Shown: positions 7,391 through 18,298 of the stretch, piece after piece | Layout of the letters: each line of letters begins with the position of its first letter | How positions within the stretch are numbered: the first letter of the stretch is position 1 | Assembly (NCBI RefSeq): GCF_000507185.2 | Contig: NZ_AYTM02000002.1 | Coordinates: 4,685,501 to 4,749,500, forward strand | Reading direction: 5' to 3' | From: Pseudomonas syringae KCTC 12500 | GTDB lineage: Bacteria > Pseudomonadota > Gammaproteobacteria > Pseudomonadales > Pseudomonadaceae | Length of the DNA: 64,000 bases | Program-made: the position numbers and the translations under genes | The notes under the pieces: model-generated | Databases searched by the model: none | Told to the model about the DNA's origin: nothing | The model's input: the letters and a program-made list of their open reading frames with translations, nothing else

Positions 7391-9581
7391 AGTCCTGATG
7401 TGCGGTTTGCTGCGCAGGCCGCTTGAGCTCCAGCAAGGACTCGAACTGCGGGCCTGGCAGTGGTTCGCTGAACAGATAGCCTTGATAGGTGTAGCAGCCG
7501 ACTTTTTCCAGAAATGCCAACTGCTCTGAGGTTTCCACGCCTTCCGCGATCACGTTCAGGTTGAGGCTCTGCGCCATGGCGACGATGGCACGGATGATTT
7601 CCGCGTCGTTAGGGTCGTTGGTGGCGTCCTGGACGAAAGACTGGTCTATCTTCAGCGTATCCACCGGCAAGCGCTTGAGGTAGGTCAGTGACGAATAGCC
7701 AGTGCCGAAATCATCCATCGCAAAGCTGACGCCCAGCGCCTTTAAGCTGAGCATCTTGAGGATGGTGTCGTCCAGGTTCTGGATGACGATACCTTCGGTG
7801 ATTTCCAGCTTGAGCATGGACGCAGGCAACTGATGCAGGGTCAGGCTGCGTTCCACGCGCTCGATGAAATCGTGCTGGAGAAACTGTCGCGGGCTGATAT
7901 TGACGCCCATCAGGAATCTGTTTTCCGGGATCAGCCCCTGTCTTAACAGCAGGCCACCGGTTTTGCAGGCTTCGTTCAGAATATGGCTGCCGACCTCCAG
8001 AATCATCCCGCTTTCTTCAAGTATCTGCACGAACTGATCAGGCGCCAGCAATCCGTATTCGGGGTGTTGCCAACGCAGCAGGGCCTCGGCCCCGGTGATG
8101 TATTCGTTGCGACAGTCGACCTGGGCCTGGAAGTGCAGATGAAATTCGTTGCGGGTCAGTGCCAGGCGCAGGTCGTTTTCCAGGCGCAGACGCTGGCTGA
8201 CGGCCTGTTGCATCGATACATGGAAAAACTGCGAAGCGTTGCGCCCGCAATCCTTGGCCCGATACAGGGCAATATCGGCGCGCTTGAGCAGATCGGCCGG
8301 GGTCAGCCCATCATCCGGAATCAGCACCACGCCGATGCTCGGTGTGACCTGCAGGCGATGGCCGTCGAGAAACATCGGTTCGGCCAGCAGGTTGCGCAGG
8401 TTGTCGGCCAGCTCCCGCACTTGCTGGGTGACCTCGTCCTGCGAGCCTTCCAGGCCGCAGATCAACACCACGAATTCGTCGCCGCCCAAGCGGGCCACGG
8501 TGTCTTCCTGGCGCACGCTGGCTTCCAGGCGCGCGGCGATGATGCTCAGAACGCTATCGCCCACCGGATGGCCGAGCGAGTCGTTGATGTGCTTGAAATG
8601 GTCCAGATCGAGAAACAGCAGGGCACCGCGCAGGTTCTGATGCTGAAGCAGCGACACTTGCTGGCTCAGGCGGTCGAGCAGCAGTGCGCGATTGGGCAGC
8701 CCGGTCAGCGGGTCGTGATAAGCCAGGTGCTGAATCTGCGCCTGGGCATTTTTAAGCGCGCCGATGTCGCGGGCATTCATCAACAGGCAGGCGGTGTTGT
8801 TCAGGGTGATGAATTCGACCGATATATCCAGTACCAGGGGCGCGCCGTGCTTGTCTCGACCGTCCATTTCCCGATGATGCACGCGGCCTTTCTGGCGCAA
8901 TTCTTCAAGCATGTGTTCGCGCTGCAAGGTGTCGGTCCAGATACCGACCTCGTGCGCTGTACGGCCGAGCACTTCCTGCGCGCTGAAACCGGTCAGGCGA
9001 GTAAAACCATCGTTGACCTCGACATAGCGGCCCGAGTCGATTTCAGTGATGGTGATCGAGTCGGGGCTTGAATGAAACGCCTTGGCAAATTTTTCCTCGC
9101 TGGCCTCCAGGGCGATCTGCGCGCACTGTTGGGTAATGTCCATGAGGGTGCCGGACAGCCTGACGGGCTTGCCCTGTTCATCCCGGTAAATCCGCGCGCG
9201 GCCTTCAAGCAGGCGTGACGCTCCGTTTTTCAACTTGAACCGGTAGGTGACTTGCAGGCAGTCCTGCCCGGTTTCGAGTGCCACGGCATAGATCGCGCGC
9301 ATTCGGCGGCGCTCTTCGGCAGGCAGGCTGCCGAAGAACTGCCCGCCAGACTCGTCGAAGAGCCGTGCCGGCATGCCGTGCAACAGCGCCGCGCGTGCCG
9401 AACCCTGCAGCCGGTTGCGGACGATATCCAGATCCCAGGTGCCCATTTGCGCCAGGTCCAGTGCCAGCTCCAGGCGATCACGGGTTTCCTTCAGGGCCCG
9501 CTCTGCGTCCGTCAGCGGCAGCCTGGCGGAGGCCGACTGTGCGGTAGCTTTCGGCACGGCGTTATCCGGTAGGTTGGGCAT
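7389..9581 (-). CDS. PAS-PAS-GGDEF-EAL cyclic-di-GMP signalling protein
   Basis: A predicted cytoplasmic 730-residue protein that may make or degrade cyclic-di-GMP. An N-terminal PAS/PAC module (about 30-150) and a second PAS (about 160-275) precede the GGDEF domain. The signature GGDEF is intact (366-370), and an RxxD inhibitory site (RQED, 357-360) sits exactly five residues before it. The EAL domain starts near 465, with EALLRW at 499-504, NISPRQF, EITEG, DDFGTGYSSL, LKIDQSF and AEGVET all present. Both catalytic domains therefore look active by motif. No transmembrane segment is evident, so sensing is probably through the PAS domains. It shares no operon; its 3' end overlaps the hsp20 terminator. 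Confidence 0.94.
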   Translation of the reverse strand: MPNLPDNAVPKATAQSASARLPLTDAERALKETRDRLELALDLAQMGTWDLDIVRNRLQGSARAALLHGMPARLFDESGGQFFGSLPAEERRRMRAIYAVALETGQDCLQVTYRFKLKNGASRLLEGRARIYRDEQGKPVRLSGTLMDITQQCAQIALEASEEKFAKAFHSSPDSITITEIDSGRYVEVNDGFTRLTGFSAQEVLGRTAHEVGIWTDTLQREHMLEELRQKGRVHHREMDGRDKHGAPLVLDISVEFITLNNTACLLMNARDIGALKNAQAQIQHLAYHDPLTGLPNRALLLDRLSQQVSLLQHQNLRGALLFLDLDHFKHINDSLGHPVGDSVLSIIAARLEASVRQEDTVARLGGDEFVVLICGLEGSQDEVTQQVRELADNLRNLLAEPMFLDGHRLQVTPSIGVVLIPDDGLTPADLLKRADIALYRAKDCGRNASQFFHVSMQQAVSQRLRLENDLRLALTRNEFHLHFQAQVDCRNEYITGAEALLRWQHPEYGLLAPDQFVQILEESGMILEVGSHILNEACKTGGLLLRQGLIPENRFLMGVNISPRQFLQHDFIERVERSLTLHQLPASMLKLEITEGIVIQNLDDTILKMLSLKALGVSFAMDDFGTGYSSLTYLKRLPVDTLKIDQSFVQDATNDPNDAEIIRAIVAMAQSLNLNVIAEGVETSEQLAFLEKVGCYTYQGYLFSEPLPGPQFESLLELKRPAQQTAHQD

Positions 9582-9647
9582 GTTATCCGAGCCTTTGATC
9601 GATGGAGCCGCCAGAGCGATCTGCCTGCGGCCTGCAGCAGCCTCTAT

Positions 9648-10520
9648 TCACTGTGTCTGCGCATCGAGCAATTTCATGAATGCCCGTGCCGCATTCGACA
9701 GCGTGCGTTCGGTGTGCAGGATGTAGCCTAGCTGGCGATTGAGCTGTACGCCCGGCAGCGGAATGCGCGCGACCTGCTCGTCGAGCATGGTGCGTGGCAG
9801 AACACTCCAGGCCAGGCCGATGGAAACCATCATCTTGATGGTCTCCATATAGTTGGTGCTCATGGCGATGTTGGGCTTGAGGCCTTGGGCCTCGCACAAT
9901 CCGCTGACAATGTGATGGGTAAACGTGTTACCGCCGGGAAATACCGCCGGATAGCGCACAATATCCTCCAGCTTCATCGGGCCGCTGTTGGCCAGCGCGT
10001 GCTCGGGTGCCGCAACGAAATCCAGCGGATCGTCCCAGACGGGCACGGCGCGAATCAGTGCATGCGGCTCGGGCGCCAGTGTAATGACTGCCAACTCGGC
10101 GCGCCCGTGAAGAATTTCCTCATAGGCAATTTCCGAATCCAGGAATTGAATGTCCAGTGCAACCTTCGGATAAGTGCGGGTAAAGGCGCGCAATATCGGC
10201 GGCAAACGATGCAGGCCTATGTGATGGCTGGTCGCCAGAGTCAACCGCCCGGTGACTTCCCCGGTCAGGTTGGTCAAAGCACGGCGGGTGTCATCCAGCA
10301 CGTTGAGAATCTGGTAGGCGCGTGGCAGCAGGGCGCGTCCGGCCTCGGTCAGACTGACTTCGCGGCCCAGGCGGTCGAACAGGCGCACGTTGAGTTGCTG
10401 CTCCAGACCGGCAATCCGCTTGCTGATGGCCGGTTGGGTCAGGTAAAGGCGTTCGCCTGCCCCGGAGAAGCTGCCGGTCTCGGCGATGGCGATAAAGGCA
10501 TTGAGGTTGGCCAGGTCCAT
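9648..10520 (-). CDS. LysR-family transcriptional regulator divergent from leuC
   Basis: The 290-residue protein has the LysR N-terminal winged helix-turn-helix (LNAFIAIAETGSFSGAGERL, then LTQPAISKRIAGLEQQL) and a periplasmic-binding-like effector domain. It is transcribed away from leuC across a 145-base AT-rich spacer. An unnamed LysR gene beside leuC is also found in P. aeruginosa. Its effector is unknown; control of leucine synthesis is a guess from position only. Start choice: the ATG at 10520 begins exactly where the family does. Confidence 0.92.
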   Translation of the reverse strand: MDLANLNAFIAIAETGSFSGAGERLYLTQPAISKRIAGLEQQLNVRLFDRLGREVSLTEAGRALLPRAYQILNVLDDTRRALTNLTGEVTGRLTLATSHHIGLHRLPPILRAFTRTYPKVALDIQFLDSEIAYEEILHGRAELAVITLAPEPHALIRAVPVWDDPLDFVAAPEHALANSGPMKLEDIVRYPAVFPGGNTFTHHIVSGLCEAQGLKPNIAMSTNYMETIKMMVSIGLAWSVLPRTMLDEQVARIPLPGVQLNRQLGYILHTERTLSNAARAFMKLLDAQTQ

Positions 10521-10665
10521 GGTCAGATTCCAGTTGGTTATCCAAAGTATGAAAATTATGAATTTGAGTTATTTAAGCATATTCCATAGGATGACCGCAC
10601 AAGCCAAAGGGTCATCGCCACGATTGCCCAAGGCATAGAAAGAAGCTGATGAGGAAGTACGTCCG
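10521..10665. promoter_or_regulatory. Divergent promoter region, LysR regulator / leuC
   Basis: This 145-base spacer is clearly A/T-rich at 10545-10590, unlike its surroundings, as expected for a divergent LysR-controlled promoter. I cannot fix a single operator or -10. A 15-codon frame at 10591 has no run of leucine codons, so attenuation by a leader peptide is not supported. Confidence 0.5.
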
Positions 10666-12090
10666 ATGGCCGGGAAAACGCTCTACGACAAGCTCTGGGA
10701 TTCGCATTTGGTCAAACAGCGCGACGATGGTTCGGCGCTGATCTACATTGATCGTCATATCATCCACGAAGTGACCTCGCCGCAGGCGTTCGAAGGTCTG
10801 CGGCTGGCGAAGCGCAAGCCTTGGCGGATCGACTCGATCATCGCCACGCCTGACCATAACGTGCCGACCACCGCGGAACGCAAGGGTGGCATCGGTGCCA
10901 TCGAGGATCAGGTGTCGCGCTTGCAGGTCCAGACCCTCGACGACAACTGCGACGAGTACGGCATCACCGAATTCAAGATGAATGATCCGCGCCAGGGCAT
11001 CGTCCACGTGATCGGCCCGGAGCAGGGCGCAACCCTGCCAGGCATGAGCGTGGTCTGCGGCGACTCGCACACCTCGACCCACGGCGCATTCGGTGCGCTG
11101 GCCCACGGTATCGGCACTTCCGAAGTCGAGCACGTGCTCGCCACCCAGTGCCTGGTTGCCAAGAAAATGAAGAACATGCTGGTGTCGGTCGAAGGGCAAT
11201 TGCCGTTTGGCGTGACAGCCAAGGACATCGTACTGGCAGTGATCGGCAAGATCGGCACTGCCGGCGGTAACGGTTACGCCATCGAGTTCGCCGGCAGCGC
11301 GATTCGCGACCTGTCGATCGAAGGGCGCATGACCATCTGCAACATGTCCATCGAAGCGGGCGCACGGGTTGGCATGGTAGCCACCGACGAGAAGACCGTC
11401 GAGTACGTCAAAGGCCGTCCGTTCGCACCCAAAGGCGCAGAGTGGGACCTCGCTGTCGAAGCCTGGAAGGACCTGGTGTCCGACCCGGACGCTGTGTTCG
11501 ATACCGTGGTCAAGCTGGACGCCGCACAGATCAAGCCGCAGGTCAGCTGGGGTACCTCGCCGGAAATGGTCCTGGCGGTCGATCAGAACGTGCCGGACCC
11601 TGCGCAAGAGCCAGATCTGGTCAAGCGCGGCTCCATCGAGCGTGCGCTCAAGTACATGGGCCTGAAAGCCAATCAGCCGATTACCGATATCCAGCTGGAC
11701 CGGGTATTCATCGGTTCCTGCACCAACTCGCGCATCGAAGACTTGCGCGCCGCTGCGGACGTTGCCAAAGGTCGCAAGGTGGCTTCAACCATCAAGCAGG
11801 CCATCGTGGTGCCGGGCTCGGGGCTGATCAAGGCGCAGGCCGAGAAGGAGGGGCTGGACAAGGTGTTCATCGAAGCCGGCTTTGAATGGCGTGAACCGGG
11901 CTGCTCCATGTGCCTGGCGATGAACCCGGACCGCCTGGGTTCCGGCGAGCACTGCGCGTCGACCTCCAACCGTAACTTCGAAGGTCGTCAGGGGGCCGGT
12001 GGCCGCACGCATCTGGTGAGCCCGGCGATGGCCGCTGCCGCTGCGGTGAATGGCCGTTTCATCGATGTTCGCGACCTGATCCAGCACTGA
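10666..12090 (+). CDS. leuC: 3-isopropylmalate dehydratase large subunit
   Basis: With LeuD it isomerises 2-isopropylmalate to 3-isopropylmalate in leucine biosynthesis. The 474-residue protein has normal length. The aconitase-type [4Fe-4S] cluster cysteines are in [11 protein letters not shown] and [12 protein letters not shown]; the third protein-free iron position is as in the family. Further conserved blocks are PDHNVPTT and [13 protein letters not shown]. The ATG at 10666 gives the standard start [14 protein letters not shown]. leuD follows after 10 bases with its own ribosome-binding site (GGAG). Confidence 0.98.
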   Translation: MAGKTLYDKLWDSHLVKQRDDGSALIYIDRHIIHEVTSPQAFEGLRLAKRKPWRIDSIIATPDHNVPTTAERKGGIGAIEDQVSRLQVQTLDDNCDEYGITEFKMNDPRQGIVHVIGPEQGATLPGMSVVCGDSHTSTHGAFGALAHGIGTSEVEHVLATQCLVAKKMKNMLVSVEGQLPFGVTAKDIVLAVIGKIGTAGGNGYAIEFAGSAIRDLSIEGRMTICNMSIEAGARVGMVATDEKTVEYVKGRPFAPKGAEWDLAVEAWKDLVSDPDAVFDTVVKLDAAQIKPQVSWGTSPEMVLAVDQNVPDPAQEPDLVKRGSIERALKYMGLKANQPITDIQLDRVFIGSCTNSRIEDLRAAADVAKGRKVASTIKQAIVVPGSGLIKAQAEKEGLDKVFIEAGFEWREPGCSMCLAMNPDRLGSGEHCASTSNRNFEGRQGAGGRTHLVSPAMAAAAAVNGRFIDVRDLIQH

Positions 12091-12100
12091 GGAGTCCCGT

Positions 12101-12742
12101 ATGAAAGCCTTTACCCAGCACCGTGGCCTGGTCGCTCCTCTGGATCGTGCCAACGTCGACACTGACCAGATCATTCCCAAGCAGTTTCTCAAGTCGATCA
12201 AGCGCACCGGTTTCGGTCCGAACCTGTTCGATGAATGGCGTTATCTGGACGTGGGGCAGCCTTACCAGGACAACTCCAAGCGCCCATTGAACACTGACTT
12301 CGTCCTCAACCACGAGCGGTATCAGGGTGCCAGTGTTCTGTTGGCCCGGGAAAACTTCGGCTGCGGCTCGAGCCGCGAACACGCGCCGTGGGCACTGGAA
12401 GAGTACGGTTTCTGCGCAATCATTGCGCCGAGCTACGCGGACATCTTCTTCAATAACAGCTTCAAGAACGGCTTGTTGCCGATCATCCTGTCCGAGGAAG
12501 ACGTCGATCAACTGTTCAAGCAGGTGGAAGCCACGCCCGGTTATCAGTTGAGTATCGATCTGCAGGCGCAGACCGTGACCCGTCCGGATGGCAAGGTCCT
12601 GAGCTTTGAAATCGATGCGTTCCGTAAGCATTGCCTGCTCAACGGTCTGGACGATATCGGCCTTACGCTGATGGACGCCGAGGCCATCGCCGGTTTCGAG
12701 AGCAAGCATCGCGCCAGCCAGCCGTGGCTGTTTCGCGACTGA
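12101..12742 (+). CDS. leuD: 3-isopropylmalate dehydratase small subunit
   Basis: The swivelling domain partner of LeuC. The 213-residue protein shows the diagnostic [13 protein letters not shown] near residue 20 and the substrate-loop motif [16 protein letters not shown] near residue 85. Ten bases separate it from leuC, so the two are co-translated in one transcript. After its stop, a 13-bp hairpin (12764-12799) separates it from leuB. Confidence 0.98.
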   Translation: MKAFTQHRGLVAPLDRANVDTDQIIPKQFLKSIKRTGFGPNLFDEWRYLDVGQPYQDNSKRPLNTDFVLNHERYQGASVLLARENFGCGSSREHAPWALEEYGFCAIIAPSYADIFFNNSFKNGLLPIILSEEDVDQLFKQVEATPGYQLSIDLQAQTVTRPDGKVLSFEIDAFRKHCLLNGLDDIGLTLMDAEAIAGFESKHRASQPWLFRD

Positions 12743-12763
12743 TTGATTGCCAGCGGATGCATG

Positions 12764-12799
12764 TTTGCCAGTAAGGTGCAATTGCCCCTTGCTGGCAAA
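12764..12799 (+). terminator. Long hairpin between leuD and leuB, possible partial terminator
   Basis: A 13-bp stem (TTTGCCAGTAAGG 12764-12776 with CCTTGCTGGCAAA 12787-12799; one T.G wobble) with a 10-base loop is followed by AGTGTTTTCG. The T-run is short and delayed, so it may attenuate rather than end transcription, or protect the 3' end of the leuCD message. Confidence 0.55.
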
Positions 12800-12889
12800 A
12801 GTGTTTTCGCGGCACGCTAAATTTTCTGTGGTATCGAGCGTTTCAAGCAGGCGTTGTCAAAGACGCCGATGCACAAAATCGAGGATGTT

Positions 12890-13972
<1,083 letters not shown>

Positions 13973-14042
13973 TCTCTCTGGCCCGCCGCCTGCTGTGTAA
14001 GCGCAGAGCGGCGGTCCCACTTTTATTCAAGGTGTAGTTGCG

Positions 14043-15155
14043 ATGAAACGTGTAGGTCTGATCGGTTGGCGTGGCATGGTCGGTTCCGTGCTCATGCAGC
14101 GGATGCGGGAAGAGCAGGACTTCGATCTCATTGAGCCGGTGTTCTTCACTACTTCCAATGTCGGTGGCCAGGCGCCTTCGGTGGGCAAGGATGTTGCGCC
14201 CCTGAAAGATGCCTACAGCATCGACGAGCTGAAAACCCTGGACGTGGTGCTGACCTGCCAGGGTGGCGACTACACCAATGAGGTGTTCCCCAAGCTGCGC
14301 GAAGCGGGCTGGCAGGGTTACTGGATCGATGCGGCGTCGAGCCTGCGCATGCAGGATGACGCGGTCATCGTGCTTGACCCGGTGAACCGCAAGGTCATCG
14401 ACCAGCAACTGGATGCGGGTACCAAGAACTATATCGGTGGCAACTGCACCGTCAGCCTGATGCTGATGGGCCTGGGCGGCCTGTTCGATGCCGGTCTGGT
14501 CGAGTGGATGAACGTCATGACCTATCAGGCGGCCTCCGGCGCCGGCGCGCAGAACATGCGTGAGCTGATCCGGCAAATGGGCGCGGTGCATGCTTCGGTG
14601 GCTGATGATCTGGCCAACCCGGCCAGCGCCATTCTGGACATCGACCGCAAGGTGGCTGAAGCCATGCGCAGCGAGTCGTTCCCTACCGAGAACTTCGGCG
14701 TGCCGCTGGCGGGCAGCCTGATCCCGTGGATCGACAAGGCCCTGCCAAACGGCCAGAGCCGCGAAGAGTGGAAAGGCCAGGCCGAGACCAACAAGATCCT
14801 CGGTCGCTTCAAGAGCCCGATCCCGGTGGACGGCATCTGCGTGCGCATAGGTGCGATGCGCTGCCACAGCCAGGCGTTGACCATCAAGCTGAACAAGGAT
14901 GTGCCGATTGCGGACATCGAAGGCTTGATCAGCCAGCACAACCCGTGGGTCAAGCTGGTGCCGAACAACCGCGAAGCCAGCATGCATGAGCTGAGCCCGA
15001 CGGCGGTGACGGGCACCATGAGCATTCCGGTGGGGCGTCTGCGCAAACTGAACATGGGTTCGCAATACCTGGGCGCTTTCACCGTGGGTGACCAGCTGTT
15101 GTGGGGCGCTGCGGAGCCGCTGCGTCGCATGCTGAGAATCCTGCTGGAGCGTTGA
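14043..15155 (+). CDS. asd: Aspartate-semialdehyde dehydrogenase
   Basis: Reduces aspartyl phosphate to aspartate semialdehyde, the branch point to lysine, threonine, methionine and diaminopimelate for the cell wall. The 370-residue protein has the NADP loop [16 protein letters not shown] at its N-terminus and the catalytic cysteine in [15 protein letters not shown] near residue 136. It is of the E. coli-like Gram-negative type. The ribosome-binding site lies in AAGGTGTAGTTGCG. It ends the leu-asd group with a clear terminator (15174-15205). Confidence 0.98.
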   Translation: MKRVGLIGWRGMVGSVLMQRMREEQDFDLIEPVFFTTSNVGGQAPSVGKDVAPLKDAYSIDELKTLDVVLTCQGGDYTNEVFPKLREAGWQGYWIDAASSLRMQDDAVIVLDPVNRKVIDQQLDAGTKNYIGGNCTVSLMLMGLGGLFDAGLVEWMNVMTYQAASGAGAQNMRELIRQMGAVHASVADDLANPASAILDIDRKVAEAMRSESFPTENFGVPLAGSLIPWIDKALPNGQSREEWKGQAETNKILGRFKSPIPVDGICVRIGAMRCHSQALTIKLNKDVPIADIEGLISQHNPWVKLVPNNREASMHELSPTAVTGTMSIPVGRLRKLNMGSQYLGAFTVGDQLLWGAAEPLRRMLRILLER

Positions 15156-15173
15156 GGCTTCGGTTTCACAGCA

Positions 15174-15205
15174 AACCCGCTTTCCGAAAGGGAGGCGGGT
15201 TTTTT
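15174..15205 (+). terminator. Intrinsic terminator after asd
   Basis: The stem AACCCGC/GCGGGTT (15174-15180/15195-15201) has inner pairs and ends in GGGTTTTTT. Confidence 0.9.
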
Positions 15206-15316
15206 AATGGCTGATACTTTTGATTGATCGCCCTTCTTCCCTATATATGGGATTGAAATTTACATATTGAGATAAGTGTAACAACGGGTTTATAGTCGTC
15301 CTGCACTCACTTCCAA

Positions 15317-15324
15317 AAAAACAA
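15317..15324 (+). promoter_or_regulatory. Candidate Hfq/Crc (CA) motif before dgoK
   Basis: AAAAACAA fits the AANAANAA site bound by Hfq/Crc in catabolite repression of Pseudomonas. It lies 12 bases before the dgoK start, where binding would block ribosome access. Confidence 0.45.
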
Positions 15325-15335
15325 CAGGTGACGCA

Positions 15336-16340
15336 ATGCAGGCGCAATTGATCGCGCTCGATTGGGGGACAACCTCACTTCGTGCTTATCGACTTGGCGA
15401 ACATGGCCAGGTACTGGAACAGCGCGCATTGAGCGCGGGCATCATGCAGTTGCCAACCACGCCGCGGCTGATCGCGGGGCAGTTCTGCAGTGACGGTTTC
15501 GAACTGGCCTTTGACCAGGCGTGCGGCGACTGGCTCGATGCCCAGCCAGACCTGCAGGTGATTGCCTGCGGCATGGTCGGTAGCGCGCAGGGCTGGCGCG
15601 AGGCGGCTTACCGGGAAACGCCGGCCAGCGTCAACGAACTGAGCGCAGCGTTGCAGACCGTGCGCAGCGTGCGCGGTGTAACCGTGCACATCATCCCCGG
15701 CGTCCTGCAGCGCTCGACCCTGCCTAACGTCATGCGTGGCGAAGAAACCCAGGTGCTGGGTGTGCTGGCGGGGCTCGAAGACGGGCAGGGCAGCCAGCCT
15801 CTGCTGATCGGTCTGCCTGGCAGTCACTCCAAATGGGTGCAGGTAGAGCGCGGGCGCATCGTTCACTTCGACACCTTCATGACCGGCGAGGTCTACGCCG
15901 CACTCTGCGCACATACCATTCTCGGACGCACCATGCAGCCTGCCGAGGCGTTCGATGAGCAGGCGTTTGACCGCGGCCTGTCGATTGCTCTGTCCGACGC
16001 GGGCTCCGCGGGGCCGCTGTCGACGATTTTCAGCACGCGGACGCTCGGCCTGACCGGGCAATTGGCTGCCAGTGCGCAACCTGACTATCTTTCCGGCCTG
16101 TTGATTGGCCATGAACTGGGTGCCATCGCCAGGCTGCACCTGCACAACCACGAACAATTGCCTGCGGTGATCCTCATCGGCAGTGATTCGCTGTGCACGC
16201 GCTATGCACGCGGGCTTGCGGTTTGCGGCTTTCCCGGGGTGACATTGGCCGAGCAGGCGACCGAGCGTGGCCTGTGGCAGGTCGCCGTTCAGGCCGGTCT
16301 GATCGCGCGCCGCTCGTCCCAACACATTCGAGAGGTTTGA
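15336..16340 (+). CDS. dgoK: 2-dehydro-3-deoxygalactonokinase
   Basis: Phosphorylates 2-keto-3-deoxygalactonate to the 6-phosphate, step two of D-galactonate breakdown. The 334-residue protein begins with IALDWGTTSLRAYRL, the phosphate-1 loop of this sugar-kinase-like family, and has LIGLPGSHSKWV mid-protein. It is the first gene of the dgo cluster, with GGTG as a weak ribosome-binding site before ATG. dgoA starts two bases after its stop region, indicating tight coupling. Confidence 0.95.
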   Translation: MQAQLIALDWGTTSLRAYRLGEHGQVLEQRALSAGIMQLPTTPRLIAGQFCSDGFELAFDQACGDWLDAQPDLQVIACGMVGSAQGWREAAYRETPASVNELSAALQTVRSVRGVTVHIIPGVLQRSTLPNVMRGEETQVLGVLAGLEDGQGSQPLLIGLPGSHSKWVQVERGRIVHFDTFMTGEVYAALCAHTILGRTMQPAEAFDEQAFDRGLSIALSDAGSAGPLSTIFSTRTLGLTGQLAASAQPDYLSGLLIGHELGAIARLHLHNHEQLPAVILIGSDSLCTRYARGLAVCGFPGVTLAEQATERGLWQVAVQAGLIARRSSQHIREV

Positions 16341-16341
16341 C

Positions 16342-16977
16342 ATGCTCAAGCAAGCATTGAAAGAAAATGGCCTGGTCGCGATTCTGCGCGGCCTGCGTCC
16401 CGAAGAAGCGCCTGCCGTGGGCGATGCGCTGTACGAGGCGGGGTTTCGGGTCATCGAAGTGCCGCTCAACTCCCCGCAACCGTTCGACAGCATCCGCTTG
16501 TTGCGTCAGCAATTGCCTGCCGATTGCCTGATCGGTGCTGGCACCGTGCTCACCGCTGAGCAGGTGACTCAGGTCAAGGATGCCGGCGGGCAAGTGATCG
16601 TTATGCCGCACAGTGACGCCAAGGTGCTGCGTGCGGCCAAGGCGGCCGGGCTGTTCCTGTCGCCAGGGGTCGCGACGCCGACCGAAGCCTTTGCGGCACT
16701 GGCCGAAGGTGCCGATGTGCTCAAGCTGTTTCCTGCCGAGCAAATGTCGCCTGCGGTGGTCAAGGCGTGGCTGGCGGTCTTGCCCAAGGGCACGATTCTG
16801 CTGCCGGTCGGGGGGATTTCGCCGGACAACATGAAGGTATTTCTCGATGCGGGCGTGAAGGGGTTTGGCCTGGGCTCCGGGCTGTTCAAACCCGGCATGA
16901 GCGTCGCAGACGTCACCGAGCGTGCCCAAGCCTATGTGGCGGCCTGGAAGCTGCACAGCGCAGCGCTTGCAGACTGA
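16342..16977 (+). CDS. dgoA: 2-dehydro-3-deoxy-6-phosphogalactonate aldolase
   Basis: Cleaves KDPGal to pyruvate and glyceraldehyde 3-phosphate, the last galactonate step. The 211-residue protein is a class I aldolase of the KDPG family. It shows GLVAILRGLRPEEA, the catalytic Glu region FRVIEVPLNSP, GAGTVLT and the Schiff-base lysine in DVLKLFPAEQM near residue 130. It is transcribed with dgoK, with only one base between the genes. dgoD follows after 69 bases. Confidence 0.96.
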   Translation: MLKQALKENGLVAILRGLRPEEAPAVGDALYEAGFRVIEVPLNSPQPFDSIRLLRQQLPADCLIGAGTVLTAEQVTQVKDAGGQVIVMPHSDAKVLRAAKAAGLFLSPGVATPTEAFAALAEGADVLKLFPAEQMSPAVVKAWLAVLPKGTILLPVGGISPDNMKVFLDAGVKGFGLGSGLFKPGMSVADVTERAQAYVAAWKLHSAALAD

Positions 16978-17014
16978 CCGGCGCAGCAGACGCCGCCGTT
17001 CAGTAGCCGCTATC

Positions 17015-17038
17015 CAACAAGAGAATCAACAAGAGAAA
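17015..17038 (+). repeat. Tandem 12-base duplication, possible double Hfq/Crc site before dgoD
   Basis: CAACAAGAGAAT (17015-17026) is followed at once by CAACAAGAGAAA (17027-17038), ending eight bases before the dgoD ATG. Each copy holds AACAAGAG, one mismatch from AANAANAA, and also a GAGA ribosome-binding site. Confidence 0.5.
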
Positions 17039-17046
17039 CCGCACCC

Positions 17047-18195
17047 ATGAAAATCACCAAACTCACCACGTTCATCGTTCCGCCGCGCTGGTGCTTCCTC
17101 AAGGTCGAGACTGACGAGGGCGTTGTCGGCTGGGGCGAGCCAGTGGTCGAAGGCCGCGCGCACACGGTCGCTGCCGCTGTGGAAGAGCTTTCCGATTACC
17201 TGATCGGCAAGGATCCGCGCAACATTGAAGACATCTGGACCGTGCTCTACCGCGGCGGCTTCTACCGCGGCGGCGCGATTCACATGAGTGCGCTGGCCGG
17301 TATCGATCAGGCGTTGTGGGACATCAAGGGCAAGGCGCTGGGTGTGTCGGTCAGTGATCTGCTCGGCGGTCAGGTGCGTGACAAGATTCGCGTCTATTCG
17401 TGGATTGGCGGTGATCGGCCCGCCGATACGGCGCGCGCCGCCAAGGAAGCGGTCGAGCGCGGTTTTACGGCGGTGAAGATGAATGGCACCGAAGAGCTGC
17501 AGTTTCTCGACACTTTCGACAAGGTCGACCTGGCACTGGCCAACGTGGCCGCCGTGCGTGATGCAGTGGGGCCGAATGTCGGCATCGGTGTGGACTTCCA
17601 CGGCCGGGTTCACAAGCCGATGGCCAAGGTGCTGATGAAGGAGCTGGACCCGTACAAGCTGATGTTCATCGAAGAGCCGGTGCTCAGCGAGAACTATGAA
17701 GCACTGAAGGAACTGGCGCCGCTGACCAGCACCCCGATTGCGCTGGGCGAGCGGCTGTTCTCGCGCTGGGACTTCAAGCGCGTGTTGAGCGAAGGCTACG
17801 TCGACATCATCCAGCCGGATGCCTCGCACGCCGGTGGCATTACCGAAACCCGCAAGATCGCCAACATGGCCGAAGCCTACGACGTCGCACTGGCGCTGCA
17901 TTGCCCGCTGGGGCCTATCGCGCTGGCGGCGTGCCTGCAACTGGACGCGGTTTGCTACAACGCCTTCATCCAGGAGCAGAGCCTGGGTATTCACTACAAC
18001 GAAAGCAACGACCTGCTCGATTACGTCAAGCACCCGGAAGTCTTCGACTACGACAAAGGCATGGTCAAGATCCCCAACGGCCCCGGCCTGGGCATCGAAA
18101 TCAACGAAGAATACGTCATTGAACGCGCCGCCATCGGCCACCGCTGGCGCAACCCGATCTGGCGTCATGCGGATGGCAGTTTTGCCGAGTGGTAG
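17047..18195 (+). CDS. dgoD: D-galactonate dehydratase
   Basis: Removes water from D-galactonate to give 2-keto-3-deoxygalactonate, the first pathway step. It belongs to the enolase superfamily, mandelate racemase subgroup. The 382-residue protein has magnesium ligands in GVDFHGR (Asp near 183), FIEEPV (near 209) and LGERLF (near 235). The catalytic histidine region is [12 protein letters not shown], and the C-terminus is [16 protein letters not shown]. The overall match to the E. coli enzyme is high in all these blocks. It sits between dgoA and the transporter. Confidence 0.97.
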   Translation: MKITKLTTFIVPPRWCFLKVETDEGVVGWGEPVVEGRAHTVAAAVEELSDYLIGKDPRNIEDIWTVLYRGGFYRGGAIHMSALAGIDQALWDIKGKALGVSVSDLLGGQVRDKIRVYSWIGGDRPADTARAAKEAVERGFTAVKMNGTEELQFLDTFDKVDLALANVAAVRDAVGPNVGIGVDFHGRVHKPMAKVLMKELDPYKLMFIEEPVLSENYEALKELAPLTSTPIALGERLFSRWDFKRVLSEGYVDIIQPDASHAGGITETRKIANMAEAYDVALALHCPLGPIALAACLQLDAVCYNAFIQEQSLGIHYNESNDLLDYVKHPEVFDYDKGMVKIPNGPGLGIEINEEYVIERAAIGHRWRNPIWRHADGSFAEW

Positions 18196-18298
18196 AAAAG
18201 CAAATCCGCTAGCCATCGTTTCGGCGCTCTGCGCTCATCGCCATACATAAGTCCTGAAGCGCCTGGAAAATGGGCGTTCAGACTTCTGCCCGCAGGGC

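Noticed and set aside
10591..10638. A 15-codon frame before leuC as a leucine attenuator leader
   Set aside because: It has no run of leucine codons, its Shine-Dalgarno is too close, and no terminator/antiterminator pair follows.
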